This document shows positions 1 through 14,500 of a stretch of DNA of 64,000 bases, one piece after another. Positions within the stretch are counted from its first letter, which is position 1; each line of letters begins with the position of its first letter. Both the position numbers and the translations under genes were made by a program. The stretch is from Centropus unirufus (lineage: Eukaryota; Chordata; Aves; Cuculiformes; Centropidae). The notes beneath the pieces are model-generated. The model was not told where the DNA came from and made no database searches. It saw nothing but the letters and a program-made list of their open reading frames with translations. The DNA lies in NCBI GenBank assembly GCA_013397695.1, contig VYZI01000112.1, positions 1,528,823 to 1,592,822 on the forward strand, written 5' to 3'.

Positions 1-2812
1 AATTCAACAGATTGCATATTTTTAAGATGTTGCCAATGTTTTAAAGAGAAAATCCCTTTGGTTTGCATACCCATATATTGAGATTGTTGTTGCACATCTG
101 CTACAACAATTAAATAGTACATACCATCTCTGGGGGAAAACCAACTCAAGTAAAAGAACTAAAAGGTATTTTTCTTTCTCCTTCTTAAAAATAGATTTTA
201 AAAAAAGGACTTCTGTTTTTTTCAACCTTTGAACTGTAACTAATACCTGTAATTGTATAAAAAAATGAAAGCAGTTGCATGCCAGAAGGAATATGACCAA
301 GCAATTACTAGTTACTACATACTGATTTTCTGTCATCAAAAACTATTGAGAACCATCATTAGATTTGTTTGTTTTAGTTCTAATGCATCTAAATAAAGGT
401 ACTTAAACTTCTTTCCAACTACGAGATGATCTACTTGCTTCCCTTTCAGTGAACATGATTCAATGTGCTGGAACACAATCTGCAGCCTGCAAAATGGTGG
501 CCAGCCAACTCCATGGATTCTCTTAACTGCTTTGTCTATTCCAAGTTAAATGCTCTATCTTGCCAGATCACCCAGTTTTGCGATGTAAAATATAATGCTT
601 GTTTAAACTAAAAATCCTCTGCCACTAGCCAATCTGCTTCAGCCTTGCTGTCAAAGCCCCTTAATTTATGCCAAGAAGAGATGCTCTCCTGCCAGCACAG
701 TTACATCACCTCACTGAATGACAGATGCAAAACTAGCATTAGCTTTCCTTTATTGGCATAAACACACATAGGGGTTTTGCCAGTGCAACTATGTTAGCCA
801 GTTTGTGAGAGTGTTTTGGTTTTTTTTATTTCTACTCTCCTAACTTCAGTTAGCAAGACCTTAGAGACATGGTCTAATAATGTTACTAATAATGATCAAA
901 ATAGGTGATAATGACTTCCATCTATAAGGTATTTAACATACTAAGATGTACCCAAGCATTAAAAAACATACCCTTGAGGATCAGAGAGTTCCGTTTTATT
1001 TGATTGGAAACAAATAGCTCATTGGTAATATTTCTTGTAGCTGTTTGACCAGAGACTCCAAGAAGTAACAGTCTCTATCTGAAGTTTTTCACAGATTTAT
1101 TCTGCAAGGAGGAATTATATCAGACAATATTTTATAAGGTGTAGCCGACATTATGGTTTGTTCCTCTCCTATCTAGCTCTCAAATTCTACACAATAGTTG
1201 AATGAAGGTGGATACTAATCTATTTTATTTTTTTAATTTGTGGTAGAATAAAGATGATAAGGGCTGATCATAAGTAAACTCTAAATACTTGCAATATACA
1301 ACTGCAAATACTGCATATACTTTACAACTGCATATACTTTATTCTGTCCATCAGAACCTCACCAAACCCATTTGTTAGCCTCACATATTTTACTGTATTC
1401 CCTTCTGTTTTTCCTATAAACCTGAAGAACTAAGCTGTTGCTGGTGTTATTTAATCAGTGGTTAGTAAATCTGGCCTGTACAGCAGACGTGTATAGTATT
1501 TGTTTTCTGAAAGGAAGGGGATGTTTGTTTCATGCTTTGCAAATCAGTATGAATAGCAAACAAAGAATGAACATGGTGCGATAAGAATTATGTCATTGTT
1601 TTATTCATTATTTGGCTTTATAACTGTATAAATATTCTGGCCTGGAGTAGGAATAGTCCAGTCAAATTCAGAACATTGCTGTCTTTATGCAGTAGTAGTT
1701 TCTGTAAATTGTGTTTGTGGCAGGTTATAATGCTACCAGGAAATATTTTGGATTCAAGTAACAGATGACCCATAACAACTCTAACTGAAATATGTTATTG
1801 GTGTAACAGAGCTAATAAACCCATCATTTTCCATTTATTGGGCTTCAAGAAGAGGCAAAATAATATATAGTGCATGATAAAACACGAATAAAAAGGCAAG
1901 CCCTGTTATTTATCAGCTACACAAATCCTCTGACTGGTAGAAGTCATCTTAACCACAGTCTCCCTGCTGAGCCTTTTAGAAAAAACCTGTAGCTCAGGTC
2001 ACTTCCTTTGTTACTCTCTGTCCTACCTTGTAACTCTTTTGTCTTTATCACTGAAAACATTTTTAGATTTTTATTCTCTGACAGGTTGCCAATGCCACTG
2101 GCATAGTATTCTGCCTTCATTGCCTTCTCTGATTAGACGACCTAATTTTTGGCAACAGGAGCTCTGAATGAAATAGTTATTAATGCCCTGAGATTATTGA
2201 GGTGAAGGCAAAGATTACCTTAGAATGAGTGATATAAGAGGACACAATAAGTATAGATACATTTAGGACACTAAAAATAATTTCTGCTCTTCCCTACAGC
2301 CCAGCAACAACATTTTTTCGTTATTGCATGAGGTTTATTTTAGGCTGCAAATATGAACCCTAGAGTTTATATTAGGTGTGTTTCTTCCTTCCAAAGGTGA
2401 AAGGGAGACTGAAATCTAAATAAGATAAAATGTTTACCAAATTTTGAAGATCCTTTTACCTTGCCATTTTCTTGTTTATTAGTTGCTATTTCTTCCACCA
2501 TTCTCAACCTTCCTGTACCAGTGCTGCTCACCCTGACAACTGGCAAACCCCTAGCTTTAACTCATCAGGCATGTCCAAAGTATATTTGAGGCCTGTAAAA
2601 GTTTCAATGGGGCATTTTTCCTCAAATGATGACCTCTTGAACTGTACCGTTGAGAAAAGAGTGGGAATACAATCTTTGTTTTCCCAGTATTTTCTCTGTT
2701 ACTCACATGTACACTGCCTTTGCTTTTCCTCTTTTGATGCACTGTTGCATAAATTTTGCTTGACAAATACAGATATTTTGCGGTAATCTCTTTTTCTATA
2801 TTCTACATATAT

Positions 2813-2836
2813 TATCTATATCTATCTATATCTATA
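2813..2836. repeat. (TATC)n/(TATCTA) microsatellite
   Basis: About 24 bp of alternating tatc and tata units. Confidence 0.8.
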
Positions 2837-4776
2837 CTATTAGTACATTACTAATAGCCTTCCATGAAAATACAAATTCTACAAAAAGCAGGTATGCCAA
2901 AGAGGGACTGAAAACCCATTTAGACTCCAACTATATGCTCCAAGCCAAACTACAGTGTTTGTTGAAGCATATACGAGAAATGTAAGAAAATAGAGAGAAC
3001 TGCTCACTGAATCACAAGTCAAATTATATGAACAGAATCATAAATAATATATTATTTGACTGTTTACTCATCTCTAAACCTGACACTTAAAAAGAAACGT
3101 TTAGCCACATGAGACAAGAAATTGCAACTTCTCACTTATCCACATTCATGCTCTGTCTCTTGCATTTGATTTGTGCCAGATTAGCAGGAGAGTGAAGGAT
3201 GAAGCTAAATTGTTCTGAGCAGAGGGAATGCGAAGGTTTTCCAACAGCAAGTGGCCTTCCTTACCATATGTGCTTTTGCATCTTGGTAAGAAAATTAATT
3301 TGAGGGCTTTCAACACAACACACATTATTTAAGCATTGGCTGCAATACTTTGCTTCATTTTTGCCTTCAGTGGGTTACTCATATGCATTACACAGAGAGT
3401 GGCTAAGCCCAAAAGTTAGGAAAAAAACAGTATTTGTGGCAAGATCTATAGAATTGAAGTTAAAATTGTTACATGAGAGTGAAGTTCAGATCAGTACTTT
3501 GCATATAATTGTGACGAGGCTTTGTAAGCAGGGTTGTAGTTTTGTGCACATGCAGCATACTCAGTCATCCATTCCCAGGGTAGTCCAAAATCAGCCTCAC
3601 AATTCTCAGTGCTGATAAAACAATGGTCTCATTTGAGACAATGGACTCACTTGAGACTAAATGACTGATTGAATAACAATGCATTTGGCAGATTGTTATG
3701 AAGTCCTCTAGATATAGATTTTGGACAGTGCAGGAGATTCTCCAAGCAAGTCTTGCTGCCATAGGGCAATTGGTAAGTACAATTTGCATATTGCTCCTAT
3801 AGAAGCAGAAAGGGTAATGCAGAACAGTCTTTCCTAAATAGATAAAGATTTCAGGGGATACTTTGTACGTAGTTCAAGATAACAATGCAAAAAGTTCATG
3901 CATTTGCTGGAAAAGTGAACTCAGAAAAAAAAAAGTTCAGTAAGTCTTACACAAACTGGTTGAAAATTTCATTGCAAGGACCCAAACAAGGATTATTTTG
4001 TTTGAAAGATTCAATTCTCCAAATGAAAATTACCCCATGCAATATGTTTTAGAAAATTAGCATATTTCTTAACAAGCATTCTGTCTGCGAATGTGAGACA
4101 TTTTCTTTAATGGTAGACTATCATGTTGTCAATTCACTTGCCAATATATGACCTTCCTTCAAGAAGTAGCATTTAAAGCTGCTTCTTAAGTGTTGTATGT
4201 ACATGTCTACATGTTGTATGTTCACATCTATATTGTTGCATGATGGCCAGCTTCTAGTTAAGCACTGGTGATGTTATGACCATCCTTCTTTCTTGCTTTT
4301 GCCATATTGATTAGTGTTTCCCTTTACAAGCTTACATGTGTATTGCTATCAAAAGGAATAAGATGAGCGAATCTCTAGTTTTGCTGCCAGTTATGAAGTT
4401 ACTACAACTTAAACAATGCCTTTGAAAGTAGGTGATGTACACTGCCTTTTGGAGACTAAATTAGACTGCAGGTCAGAAAATATGATACATTTTACCCTTG
4501 TATCCCAAGCAAGGCAAAATCAAGCTGCACCATTAACAAGCCCTGAAGCCTGTATATCCCAGCTCTGCAACAGTGAGTAAAAATATGCTCCTCAATATTA
4601 GGTTTAGAACTGTGTAAACAGAGTTTCTTATAATAGAGATTTAAGGTATTCCATAGTTTAAAATGCTGGTCATAGGTATTTCTATAGTAATATATCTCTG
4701 TATCACTCCAGTCCTAGAATGCAAAATGTAGTTTGCAAGTGGATGAGAAGATCTTTCTTCCATATTTTATTGACAC

Positions 4777-4813
4777 TATATATTTATATATATATACATA
4801 TATATATATATAT
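4777..4813. repeat. (TA)n microsatellite, imperfect
   Basis: About 37 bp of alternating T and A with two interruptions. Confidence 0.9.
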
Positions 4814-6769
4814 CTCAATCAATGCTTGTTGTAGTCTTGAGCTGTTAAGAAAGTCCACTCAGATATTTTATATCTAAGTTTAAGGCATCCTTCCAAAATC
4901 TAAAAGCCTATATATCAGGTAATACTTATAACTTCTAGCCAGTTGCATCTAACAGAAACAGAAGTATGCAGTTGTGTCCAAGAGCAAATGAGTGTACCCA
5001 TTACATTTTATGTTTTAGGCTGTTAACACTTTATAACTGATCCCACAATGACCCTACACAAAATTAAAATACTCTGTTTATATCCACTCTAATTTTCATT
5101 GCTATTCCAAAAGAAACAAACAAAAACAAAAAATTGGAAAATTGGAAAATAAATTTTGTGTAGTATACAAATTTTGTATAGTATACAAAACTATATATGC
5201 CTACATAACTACGAAGTTAAATGCATATGCCCATTTATTGAAGGATTATAAAGCTATATATGAGCATTCTGAAATGTATTAGTCATGATATTTGGAACCT
5301 GTAAGGATTATGGTAACATTGATTACCTGACTTACGGAAATACAAATGTAAAAGTTTTGATTTGAAGCAATTTGCTTAACACTGAAATCGGTTTATACAA
5401 GGCAATAAAGACAATGCATACCACAGTAAAATTATGTATCTCAAAGTTATAACAGAAGACTGATGCTATGTTATCATAAAACTCTTCAAAGTCTCAATTG
5501 TGGATCTCAATGTACTTTGAAATCACAACTGCCACCTTTTTTTTCTCAGTGAAAATCTTTCATTTCAGCAGTCACTTGGAAAGTTTTTTTCTTCTTATGA
5601 ATATCATGCTGTGAGGGTTTTCTGCCAATGCCTTTTGGGGGTGAAAAAAATCTTAATTTTCCTCCTTTAAAAACTGTGACCCTGAAGCAGTCAGGTTTTT
5701 CTGAATGCATGGGTAACAAAACCAGGAGCTTTGTTATAATGTTTCCCCTCTGCCAAAAACATATCCTGCCACTGTTGTCCCAAACCTTGCTCATATTTCT
5801 GCCACAACAGTTCATCCACATTTTCATACATTTTTCATTTTCCTTTCTTGTCAATACTAAAAAGTCAAAGATAACTCACAGCTAAAGACTAACAGAAGTT
5901 ATGTATCGTTAAAGGATCTGCTATTAAAACCAGAATTTAAAGGGACAGATCATATGTGTGAAATATGATTGACCGAAACTGTGTGTGGGATAAACTAATA
6001 AAAAAATCTTATCATAGGAAAGTAATATCCAACATAAGAGACATGCAAAAACATTATCATGTCCTCTGGAAGTCACATAAAGTCAAAAGAAAAAATTGAA
6101 ATACTGCTTTTTTTTTCACAGCATGAGAGAGTTCCACATCAGTGGTCTTCAGCTCTATTCAAATTTCAGTTTAATTAGAAATTTTCTGTGTGGATTTAAG
6201 GCATGTTAAGCCACTTTCTCACGCTCAAGAGTGGGTTAGTCCATGTGCTAGAAGACAGAGTTGCATATCCAAGGCATGCAGGGGAGTTACATGCAAACAT
6301 TACTTCCAGCTACATTTGATTCTATGATCTCACCATCCATTACTACATGGTGATTTTTACCATTGAAGTCCAATGGAACAGGCCAGCACATCAACTAAAG
6401 AAAAAGATTTAATTAATTAGTAACAAGTGTGGTGTTCCTTTTGATTATATACTATTTCACTGCACAGGACCCTTCAAAAGAGGCAAAGTCGCACCTGCTC
6501 TACTAGATTATTAGATGAAACCACATTAGATACTTTGTCCGATTTTCCTATTTCTATTCTCAGTTAATTTTTATAGTAAGGTAATTTCCATTTTCTTCAG
6601 ATACAAAAGAAAACCCACTGTAAATGTGGTGTTTTCATAAATGAAACTTTTATGCAAGCTTAATTTTGGCACTCTGGGACACATAGATTCTGTAGCTCCT
6701 GAAGTAGCTTCCTCTTCTTTTCAGTTGTGTCAAAGAGTGCAGGGGAAAGAGCAAAGACCATCAACTTGT

Positions 6770-6965
6770 CTCCTTTCTTGAGCCTTGGCCAGCAGCAGGT
6801 CTGTATTGGAGCTGATTGGCATTGGCTCTATTGGTCACAGGGGAAGTTTCTGGCAGGTTCTCACAGAAGCCACCCCTGTAGGCCCACTACAGCCTCCCCC
6901 TGACCCTCTACCAATGCCTTTCTACACAAATTCAACAAATCCACAGTGGCTACAAGAGGGTATTT
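6770..6965 (+). repeat. Dispersed avian repeat, probably LTR-derived (uncertain)
   Basis: A GC-richer island in AT-rich intron that includes 'attggagctgattggcattg', 'ctcacagaagccacccctgt' and 'aaatccacagtggc'. I recall similar strings as a dispersed element in bird genomes, likely endogenous-retrovirus derived, but cannot name the family. A 60-codon open frame at 6785-6967 has no recognisable domain and is best read as part of this repeat. Confidence 0.4.
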
Positions 6966-7408
6966 GAAAATACATCTCTTCTGGGTCCCACGTGGTGCAT
7001 CTCTGGACCCGAGACATAATTGTTACTCTTTTGCTTCCTTTACCATGACAACACGTAGAATTCATTAATTCATTTCCTGCTAGGATAGTAACTCTATAAA
7101 ACGGAGAGAGGTATATTTGTCAAAGCTTTGCCCATAGAGCTCTTGGAAAAGAGCACTGCTTTTATCCCCAAACTATTCCTGAGCATTGTCATTGAGAATG
7201 ATACTCTCTAAAGTAGCCTATTGTGCCAAGGAACCTACTAGCAAGAGATTGACTGCAAAGAGAAAGCTGAGGTTCTAGTTTCAGTCAACCTTTATTTGTT
7301 AATTCGTATTGAAAAGTTCTGTTCAGACGTATGGCAAAATATAATCCCAGGATACCTGGTAGCAAGGTCATGAAGCCCTTGTTCTGGGGAATATGAGCCC
7401 AATATTNN

Positions 7409-7481
7409 NNNNNNNNNNNNNNNNNNNNNNNNNNNNNNNNNNNNNNNNNNNNNNNNNNNNNNNNNNNNNNNNNNNNNNNNN
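7409..7481. other. Assembly gap (73 N)
   Basis: A run of 73 unknown bases. An apparent 113-codon minus-strand frame crosses it (7285-7626) only because N was translated through, so that frame is an artefact. The flanks are ordinary AT-rich intron. Confidence 0.98.
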
Positions 7482-9850
7482 TTTCAAGGGCCTGAAAGTA
7501 ATTTATTTGAGTGATAAATAACAAATTCATTAATAAAACATGATGTCTGTTACTTTGTATTTTCCATGAGCAAAACCAAAATAAATACAACCAAATTTTA
7601 AATGATAAGGTTGGTTTTTTTTCCAAAACAGAGGGAAAAAATATATAATTGATTTAACTTCACTATCTTACACCCTTCTTTCCTGGTAGTGCCATACATA
7701 ATATTCTACAATAGCCTTTGGGGAAACACAGCCTTCAGCTACAATCCCTTGTAAATGGAAATTGATGACTAACATAGAAACCATGTTAAAATGCACAGCT
7801 CCTTTCCCAGGAGTGAAAGGTTATCTCAGGATAGCTCTGCTTAAATTATTTTTGTCTTTGTATCTCTTAGTGACATTAAAAAGTATGACAATAGTCTTTC
7901 TTATTCATGATTCTGTGCGGAATTCCGTGCAGCCTTCCACAGATATACTGACAGCCAAGGCAGCTACTCATTGGCCCACAACTCTGCCTGATGCTTGCAA
8001 GCAGTTATATGCTAAATATAACATGCTTCTCCAACTACCCAGCGAGATATAGCTTTAAGATCAGAAGTCCAGTTGTACTTGATATAAAAATACATAATGG
8101 GTCCTCAGCCATAGGGAACTTTGCAGATTTTCTGCTGTGGTAGAAATTGTTGGCTATCGAAGGGATAATTATTTTGGTTTTATAATATACTTAGCACCTG
8201 AAAGTAGAGGAAGGAGACACTATATTTGAGTACTGACAGTCATCACCTTGGCCTTTATATACTCACAAAAGTGTGGAGGCAGGTCCCAAAACAATTACCA
8301 GTTTTGCCAAAAAACTGATAAGCCTGCACAGAGACCTGCCAGAGACTAAGAATCTAATAATATTCATAAGGAACTGGGTGATAAGGAGAGCAATAGTGTA
8401 GAGTAGTAATTGGTAATGATTAATACAACTTTGTAAGGAGACAAAATATCACACTTGCAGGTTTAAAACAGTCTCTAATGATTAATTATGAATACAAGAA
8501 CATCATGACAGCAGATTTTCCTATAACTATATCTCTTTACCTTCCACCTTCCTCTTTATTTCTCTACCATCCTCTAAAACACCTGGCTTTGGCTACCTCT
8601 AAGACAGGATGTTCCACCACATGAATAACACTTTTAATCACATGTGGCAACTTCTACCTTATTAAAGACTTAGAAAACAAAGTATTTATATTATGTATTT
8701 AAAGATTAAAATAGATATTTGTAAAGTGTATAAAAATGCATGGGTTTTCTTTTTTTTCACCAATTTTTCCTTCCTGTTAGTTTTATGTCATTTGTGTTAG
8801 CTTCTGAGCTCCTGAAAACTGTTTTTTGCAGCTCTAATTTATGTGAGAGATCTGGTCAGTCATTTTATGCAAAAAAAATAGGATAGTGAAAATAATATTC
8901 CCATAATATTTTTAGGTAGCCGTGGTTATTATTCTTCCTTCCTTTAGAATCACATTTTCTTCATGCATTCATCCTGGAAAGTTTCAAACTTGTATTCTCT
9001 GCAGTCACAAAAATGTGCATGCATAAACCTGCTGTGAATTTCCACTTGCATAGCAACTGTATACTTTTTAGGTGAGTACACCAAATGCTTGAATCACTCA
9101 ATTATTTGTGATTACTCCAAGATGCTTTCATCTAACAGTGCAGACTATGGTATTTAATATCTTTAAAATATATAATGTATGAGTTTTCATTCTAGTGGAA
9201 GCTTTTAGGTTTTATGCAGTTGGTGAACTTTCCTAATCTGACATGATTGTCATGGCACCAACAGTTTAAAAAGTACCTTTTCTTTTAGAAGAGGCTCCTA
9301 ATCTACAGGACACCAGTTCTGATACAAAAGGACTGGGTGGGTTGTGGGCAGATTGATTAGTTACTGCTTTGGAATTAAAATAGGGGCAGATGACCTCCCT
9401 CACGTGGCCTTTCTTCTGGACATGTCTACTTCCCAGTCTCTGACTGCACTCTGACACTGCATCAGGATGGCCTGAGTGTACAGAACATGGAGAATCTGGA
9501 GTCAACTCAAAAGCAGAATGCAATATATGCAGTGATGACTAACCAAAAGGCATAATGTTTTGGAGCAAACTAGGACTTATTTTGGAAAGTAAATTATAAG
9601 CACTGCAATGGACTGCATTGTCATGTTGTCCTATGGATTAACACTCTTTGCAGTTACACGTTTTACACTTTTACATAGTTGTGTTTGAGGGGATTGGAGA
9701 TCTTTCACGCTTGAAGCACTTTTAGATAGATGTTTTCAAACATTTCCACTTAAATTCTAGTAAGCTGACAAGTCTTTTAAAAAAATAAGTAAAAAAATGT
9801 ATAATTACTGTAGGAAAATTTCAGCACTTGTCAGGCCACACTATATAAAA

Positions 9851-9921
9851 ATGATGTAGACAGGCTGGAGAGGGCCCAGAGAAAGGCCACTAAGATAATC
9901 AGAGGACTACAAAGGTTGTCT
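9851..9921 (+). mobile_element. CR1 LINE internal scrap, about 70 bp
   Basis: The string 'gacaggctggagagggccca' followed by 'gagaaaggccactaagataa' and 'tcagaggactacaaagg' matches the CR1 block encoding the ERVQRRATKMIRGL-like segment. No further CR1 sequence is recognisable on either side. Confidence 0.72.
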
Positions 9922-11552
9922 AGTGAAAACAGAAATTCACTGCCTCCTTAAACTTTCCAGAATAGCTACTGGGTGTTTTGTTTTTTCACAAAGAAATCTT
10001 AGAGGACAATTGAATATATGTAACTACAACAAGGCAGGATGTCTTTAGTGCATATTGAGTCAAAAGACAAAGATATCATTAAGGGGTTGGACTTTGCATG
10101 AACTGTATATATCTCCTAGATATAAAATTGTCAGGATTAGGAAATCAAGTGCTATGTGACTGGATTTACAGCAGAATATCTTGGGTATAATAAAATTCTA
10201 GACTACTAGCCTTTCCAAACTCCTTTTCTTAAGCTTCTCTCCAGAGTGCTCTCCAGAGCTGCTCTCTAAACACAACCAAGCACTGTCGGTGAAAACATTT
10301 CCTCATTATTTGTTCTCCATCTGTGAAATATCTACACCTCCTAGTAGACAGCTATTTATTCATCTGAAATAAGTAGACATGATCTCTGAAGTTGCAAACA
10401 AGTGGATTTTTAATAGACTGCAACTGTTGGTGACTAATACAAGTGAAGAAACAGGAGAAGACACGTCCTTGAAAATTACTTGTACACTAGTTCCCTTAAT
10501 GCTCCTTGACAAATCTAGGTACTTTAGCTTTTAGAAAGCAACAAAGGATTTTATTTTCTTTTTCTTTTTACACGCATATATCATAGACATTTTTGTGTGC
10601 AAAATGCAGTCATCTTCTGAATAAGAAAATATGTACATTTAACCCTCTAAGGAAAGAGGAAGTGAATCATCAAAATCCTTGAAAGAGACCTTAGATCAGG
10701 AAAAAAAAAGAGATTGTGACTATATTGAATAACTTATTTCAAAGAGCTGTCAATAAGGTATACAGTGTGGGCTTCGGTTAAATATCCTTCACCTAAGTTC
10801 ATGGCTTTGTAGGAGGAAGAAGGTATTGTTTACCAGAACTGAAAAGCTAGAATTAAAAAGAAAAAAAAAATCACAGAAAAAATAAGCATAGTGGTGCTCT
10901 GGAACAAATCACTGCTGGCTAACCTGACAGGTTAGATCTAAGTTACTTGCTTACAGTCTGTCATTTTTAACAGCATGGTAGCACTAACTGCAGTAAAAAT
11001 AGATCTTGGCACCATCTATGAGGCATTGCATGTGTTGGAGCAGTGCCCACAGTTTCATTTTGCAACCATAGGGGTCTAGTCTTCTGTCAATGTGGGTGCA
11101 CAACTTTCACATTAAGAAGAATATGTGTGTTCATCCATGGGCAAAGCAGCCCGAACAGCTTTTCTTAGCAGTTGGATGACACAATTAAGATTAGGCTTAT
11201 TCCTCCTCATTCTGTAGATAAAAAGTCTAGCATAATTTTACAAGAGCTTTTACTTCAGTCATGTATAGGAGACAGAAATTTATAATTAGGCTTACAGTTA
11301 AACAGTGTTCTGCAAGATACCACTACATTCTGTAAGATGAAATCAACAGCACTTAAAAATCACTTTGTTGCAATTAAAAATAATCTATCCAGAGTACATC
11401 TTCAGCCTACTGCCAGTGTTTTGAAACACAAAGAACTTTTTCCAGAAGAAACCATATAACTTCTGTCAAACAGGAAACAGCCTGCTCAAGTGCAGTTTTA
11501 TCATTTCCTTGTATATTCACGTGACCTTGAGAGAAAATGGATATGGTCAAAT

Positions 11553-11592
11553 GTTAAAATGCCTGGCTGTGATACTAAAATGCCTGGCTCTG
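11553..11592 (+). repeat. Imperfect tandem duplication, about 20 bp x 2
   Basis: Two units built on taaaatgcctggct, each followed by a short variable part. Confidence 0.75.
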
Positions 11593-14500
11593 AACCACAT
11601 TGCTTCTCTTCAGCCCAAAGTCTAACATGAGACCTGTCCAAATACCATCCAGAGAAAGACCCATAAGGGAAGCAGTCAACAAGATCTGCTTCTTATGTTT
11701 CTGCCTAGGAGACAGGAGGAAGCACCTACATATTTATCTTACCTCCACCTATGCCTCCTTCATGCTTAAAAACTTCTGCTCTGGCAGTAAAGCAATGTAT
11801 GACACCGTTTAAGGACATTATGTATTTAGCATTTTTCCTGGTTTAGATGTTTAGAAAACCAAACCTATCTATAGTGTATTTTAATACCATTCTTGTGGCA
11901 CGCAGAATTCTAACACTCATAGAACTCTTTACTAAAACTAGACAAAAGTACAGGATATTCAGCTCAAAATAAATTCGTCATATATGACTTTTATTTTAAA
12001 TAAAAAGCAAAAAAATAGAGGTACAGTGTCAAATGTCCCAATTATATTTTTAATGACACAGATTTGCAAAATTAACTTAAACATGTTCCTTTAGAAAAGT
12101 TTCTAGCAGCTGTGAAATAGATGGCATGCAACAGCAACTGGGACAGTGACATCAAAGGTTTCTTGACCTAATTGAGAAAATTCCCATTCTCTTGAACTAG
12201 TTTATGGCTTTACCTGAATCTTTCAGAAATGGATCACTAAACAAAAGAACTAAAACATGGATAGTTTTGAGAATACTGGATGTAGTTGGATGGAAAAAAA
12301 AGGAAGCAACCATTTTGTATGCAAAAGTCCAAATAATTTTTTGCTAAATTAACAGTGTCAATAAGGGAGGTGAGGAAGAACTCAGAGATAAATGCAGGGT
12401 CTAAGTGCTAAGTTACATAGAAAAGAAATAGATTTTTTAATATCATGGAAGAAAAGTGGCACTGACTGAAAGGACTTCTGTCTTGGAGAAACTGTAAAGT
12501 AAGCAAACAGGGATACAAGAGGCTATCAACAGTAGGAAAAAATGAAGGTTGACAGGGACAAAGGTTATGGCTTTGGTGGTGATTGGTTACAAAGATATTC
12601 CAAGCCTCATTGACAAGGCAAATAGTTTAGAGGGAATAGCAGAGAAATTTTCAACTTGGAAATCTGGAAGCTTTGATGGAGATATAAGATCTTTGTAGGT
12701 CAATAAAGTTTTATGCAGTGCGATGGCTCAAAGGGATAGAAGGTAGTGTGTTCTGGAGGGAGCTGCTTCAGATTATACCATAATTTGCATTGTATATGTA
12801 GGACTTCTAAAGCACCATTTCAATAGATCAGCTCTTAAGAAAAACATATGGTGCAAACAATTCCCTTACAGAGCCTGTTTGAAAAGCAGTTTTGGGCTTA
12901 GGGACCAATTTCTGTATCACACCACATTGGCTTGCCTGTGTCTTTTTGATGACTAGATTAGGAGATAGATGCTTTCCCTGCTGTGAGCATTTCTACTATA
13001 CCTCACTCAATTACGAGTACTAGCTTACTAGAAAAGACACTTGCAAAATGTGATGTGCTCCTCAGCTTCAGGCTAAAATTCTTTTTCAGTATTTGCTTTG
13101 AACATTCTCTTTTAAGTAGTTTCCCACTTCTCTTCTAATCTCCTTCTGACCTTGCTGTTTTATAATTGGCAAACTTTGTGCAGTACTTGTTTAAATGGCA
13201 TTCACGATACCTGTGAATACCTGCTGTTATTAGTTAGTTCAATGAAGTTAAAAAAAAGGACTATCAAGTCCTGTGCCTTTCTTCCCTTCAATGTTTAGCT
13301 TTTCTTATTGTACTGTAGTAGGGAGGAGGATGTTTTCTAGAAAAAAAAAACAGATTTACGCAGGTGTTGTGTCATTAGCTCTGTCTATAAGCCTGATAAC
13401 ATCACATTAATCCCATCCATGCATTTCCCAATATCCATTAAGCATGACCTTGATAATGACCATGAAAACAATCATTTGACCATTCTAGTAGGGTCATGTT
13501 TTTGTTAAACTTATTATGAAGTCACTCTGAAGCCTGGAAAGTACTGTTTCAGGAGGAGAAAAATTCAAAGCGCATGTACATACTGAAAATGCATGTCTAA
13601 AGTTAAAAAGATATTTCATAATTAATCCAATTTTAGCTGGATTAGTAGAAAAAAAGGATAACCTTCTGCCACTGTTAAGTTCTAATCTTCTTGCCTTAGC
13701 TCATATGTATCTCCCTATTGTAATTTTATCCCTTATTAAGAAGCTTCCCTGTAAGAAAAATATGGTTTTTTTAAAATAGATTAATATAATCAACTAAAGC
13801 CTTTGTTTTTTTAGAATGTGGTCATTTACGTATTGAAATTATTCCTTTGCTGGGCCTTTTAAACTAATTATTCTAATTTCACACAAAAGCTCAAAGTTAC
13901 ATAAAATGAAGTATTTCTACACATACCCTTACATGCCTATTTAGTGTTAAGAATCCAATTAGAGATTTATTCCCTTAGTAGGTTTAGTCTTGCTTTTTAA
14001 GAGTAACGAGAAAGCTCTCTAGTCTGTGTGAAATCAGACTTCCATAATTGTCTGGTTCCTGGTATTTCCATTTTTATGAAATATGAATTTAACATTCACC
14101 ACCCCCTCCATGAAGTTTTAGACTTTTAATTGTATCTATCAATTCTGTTAAAAATTGTACCGGCATATATTTAATTAAAATTTTGGTCTGGATCTTGCAT
14201 CTTTATTGGAGGGCATATAGTGGCATATTGTCAGCTACTCAAGCTATAAAAATTCTTTAACAACGGAATGGTCACAAGGCGCTGATATATGTATATATCA
14301 ACTCAGTGTGCTTTATATAACTAACACTTTAGTTGAGTCACCATAATTGTCCTTGAAAATGTTATTAGTCTCAAAGAAATTTAAGGTGATGTGGCTTTGA
14401 TTCAGTGTCGATCATGATGTGGTATGTAATGAGCTTGTATATGCATTGTTCTTAAGGCTCAATACCAATTTACAAGTCCACAGCTTTTTATCAAATTTGT

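Noticed and set aside
7285..7626. 113-codon minus-strand open frame
   Set aside because: It crosses the N gap and has unknown residues in the middle; there is no domain on either side.
14286..14301. gatatatgtatatatc hairpin
   Set aside because: Short AT palindrome expected by chance in AT-rich DNA.
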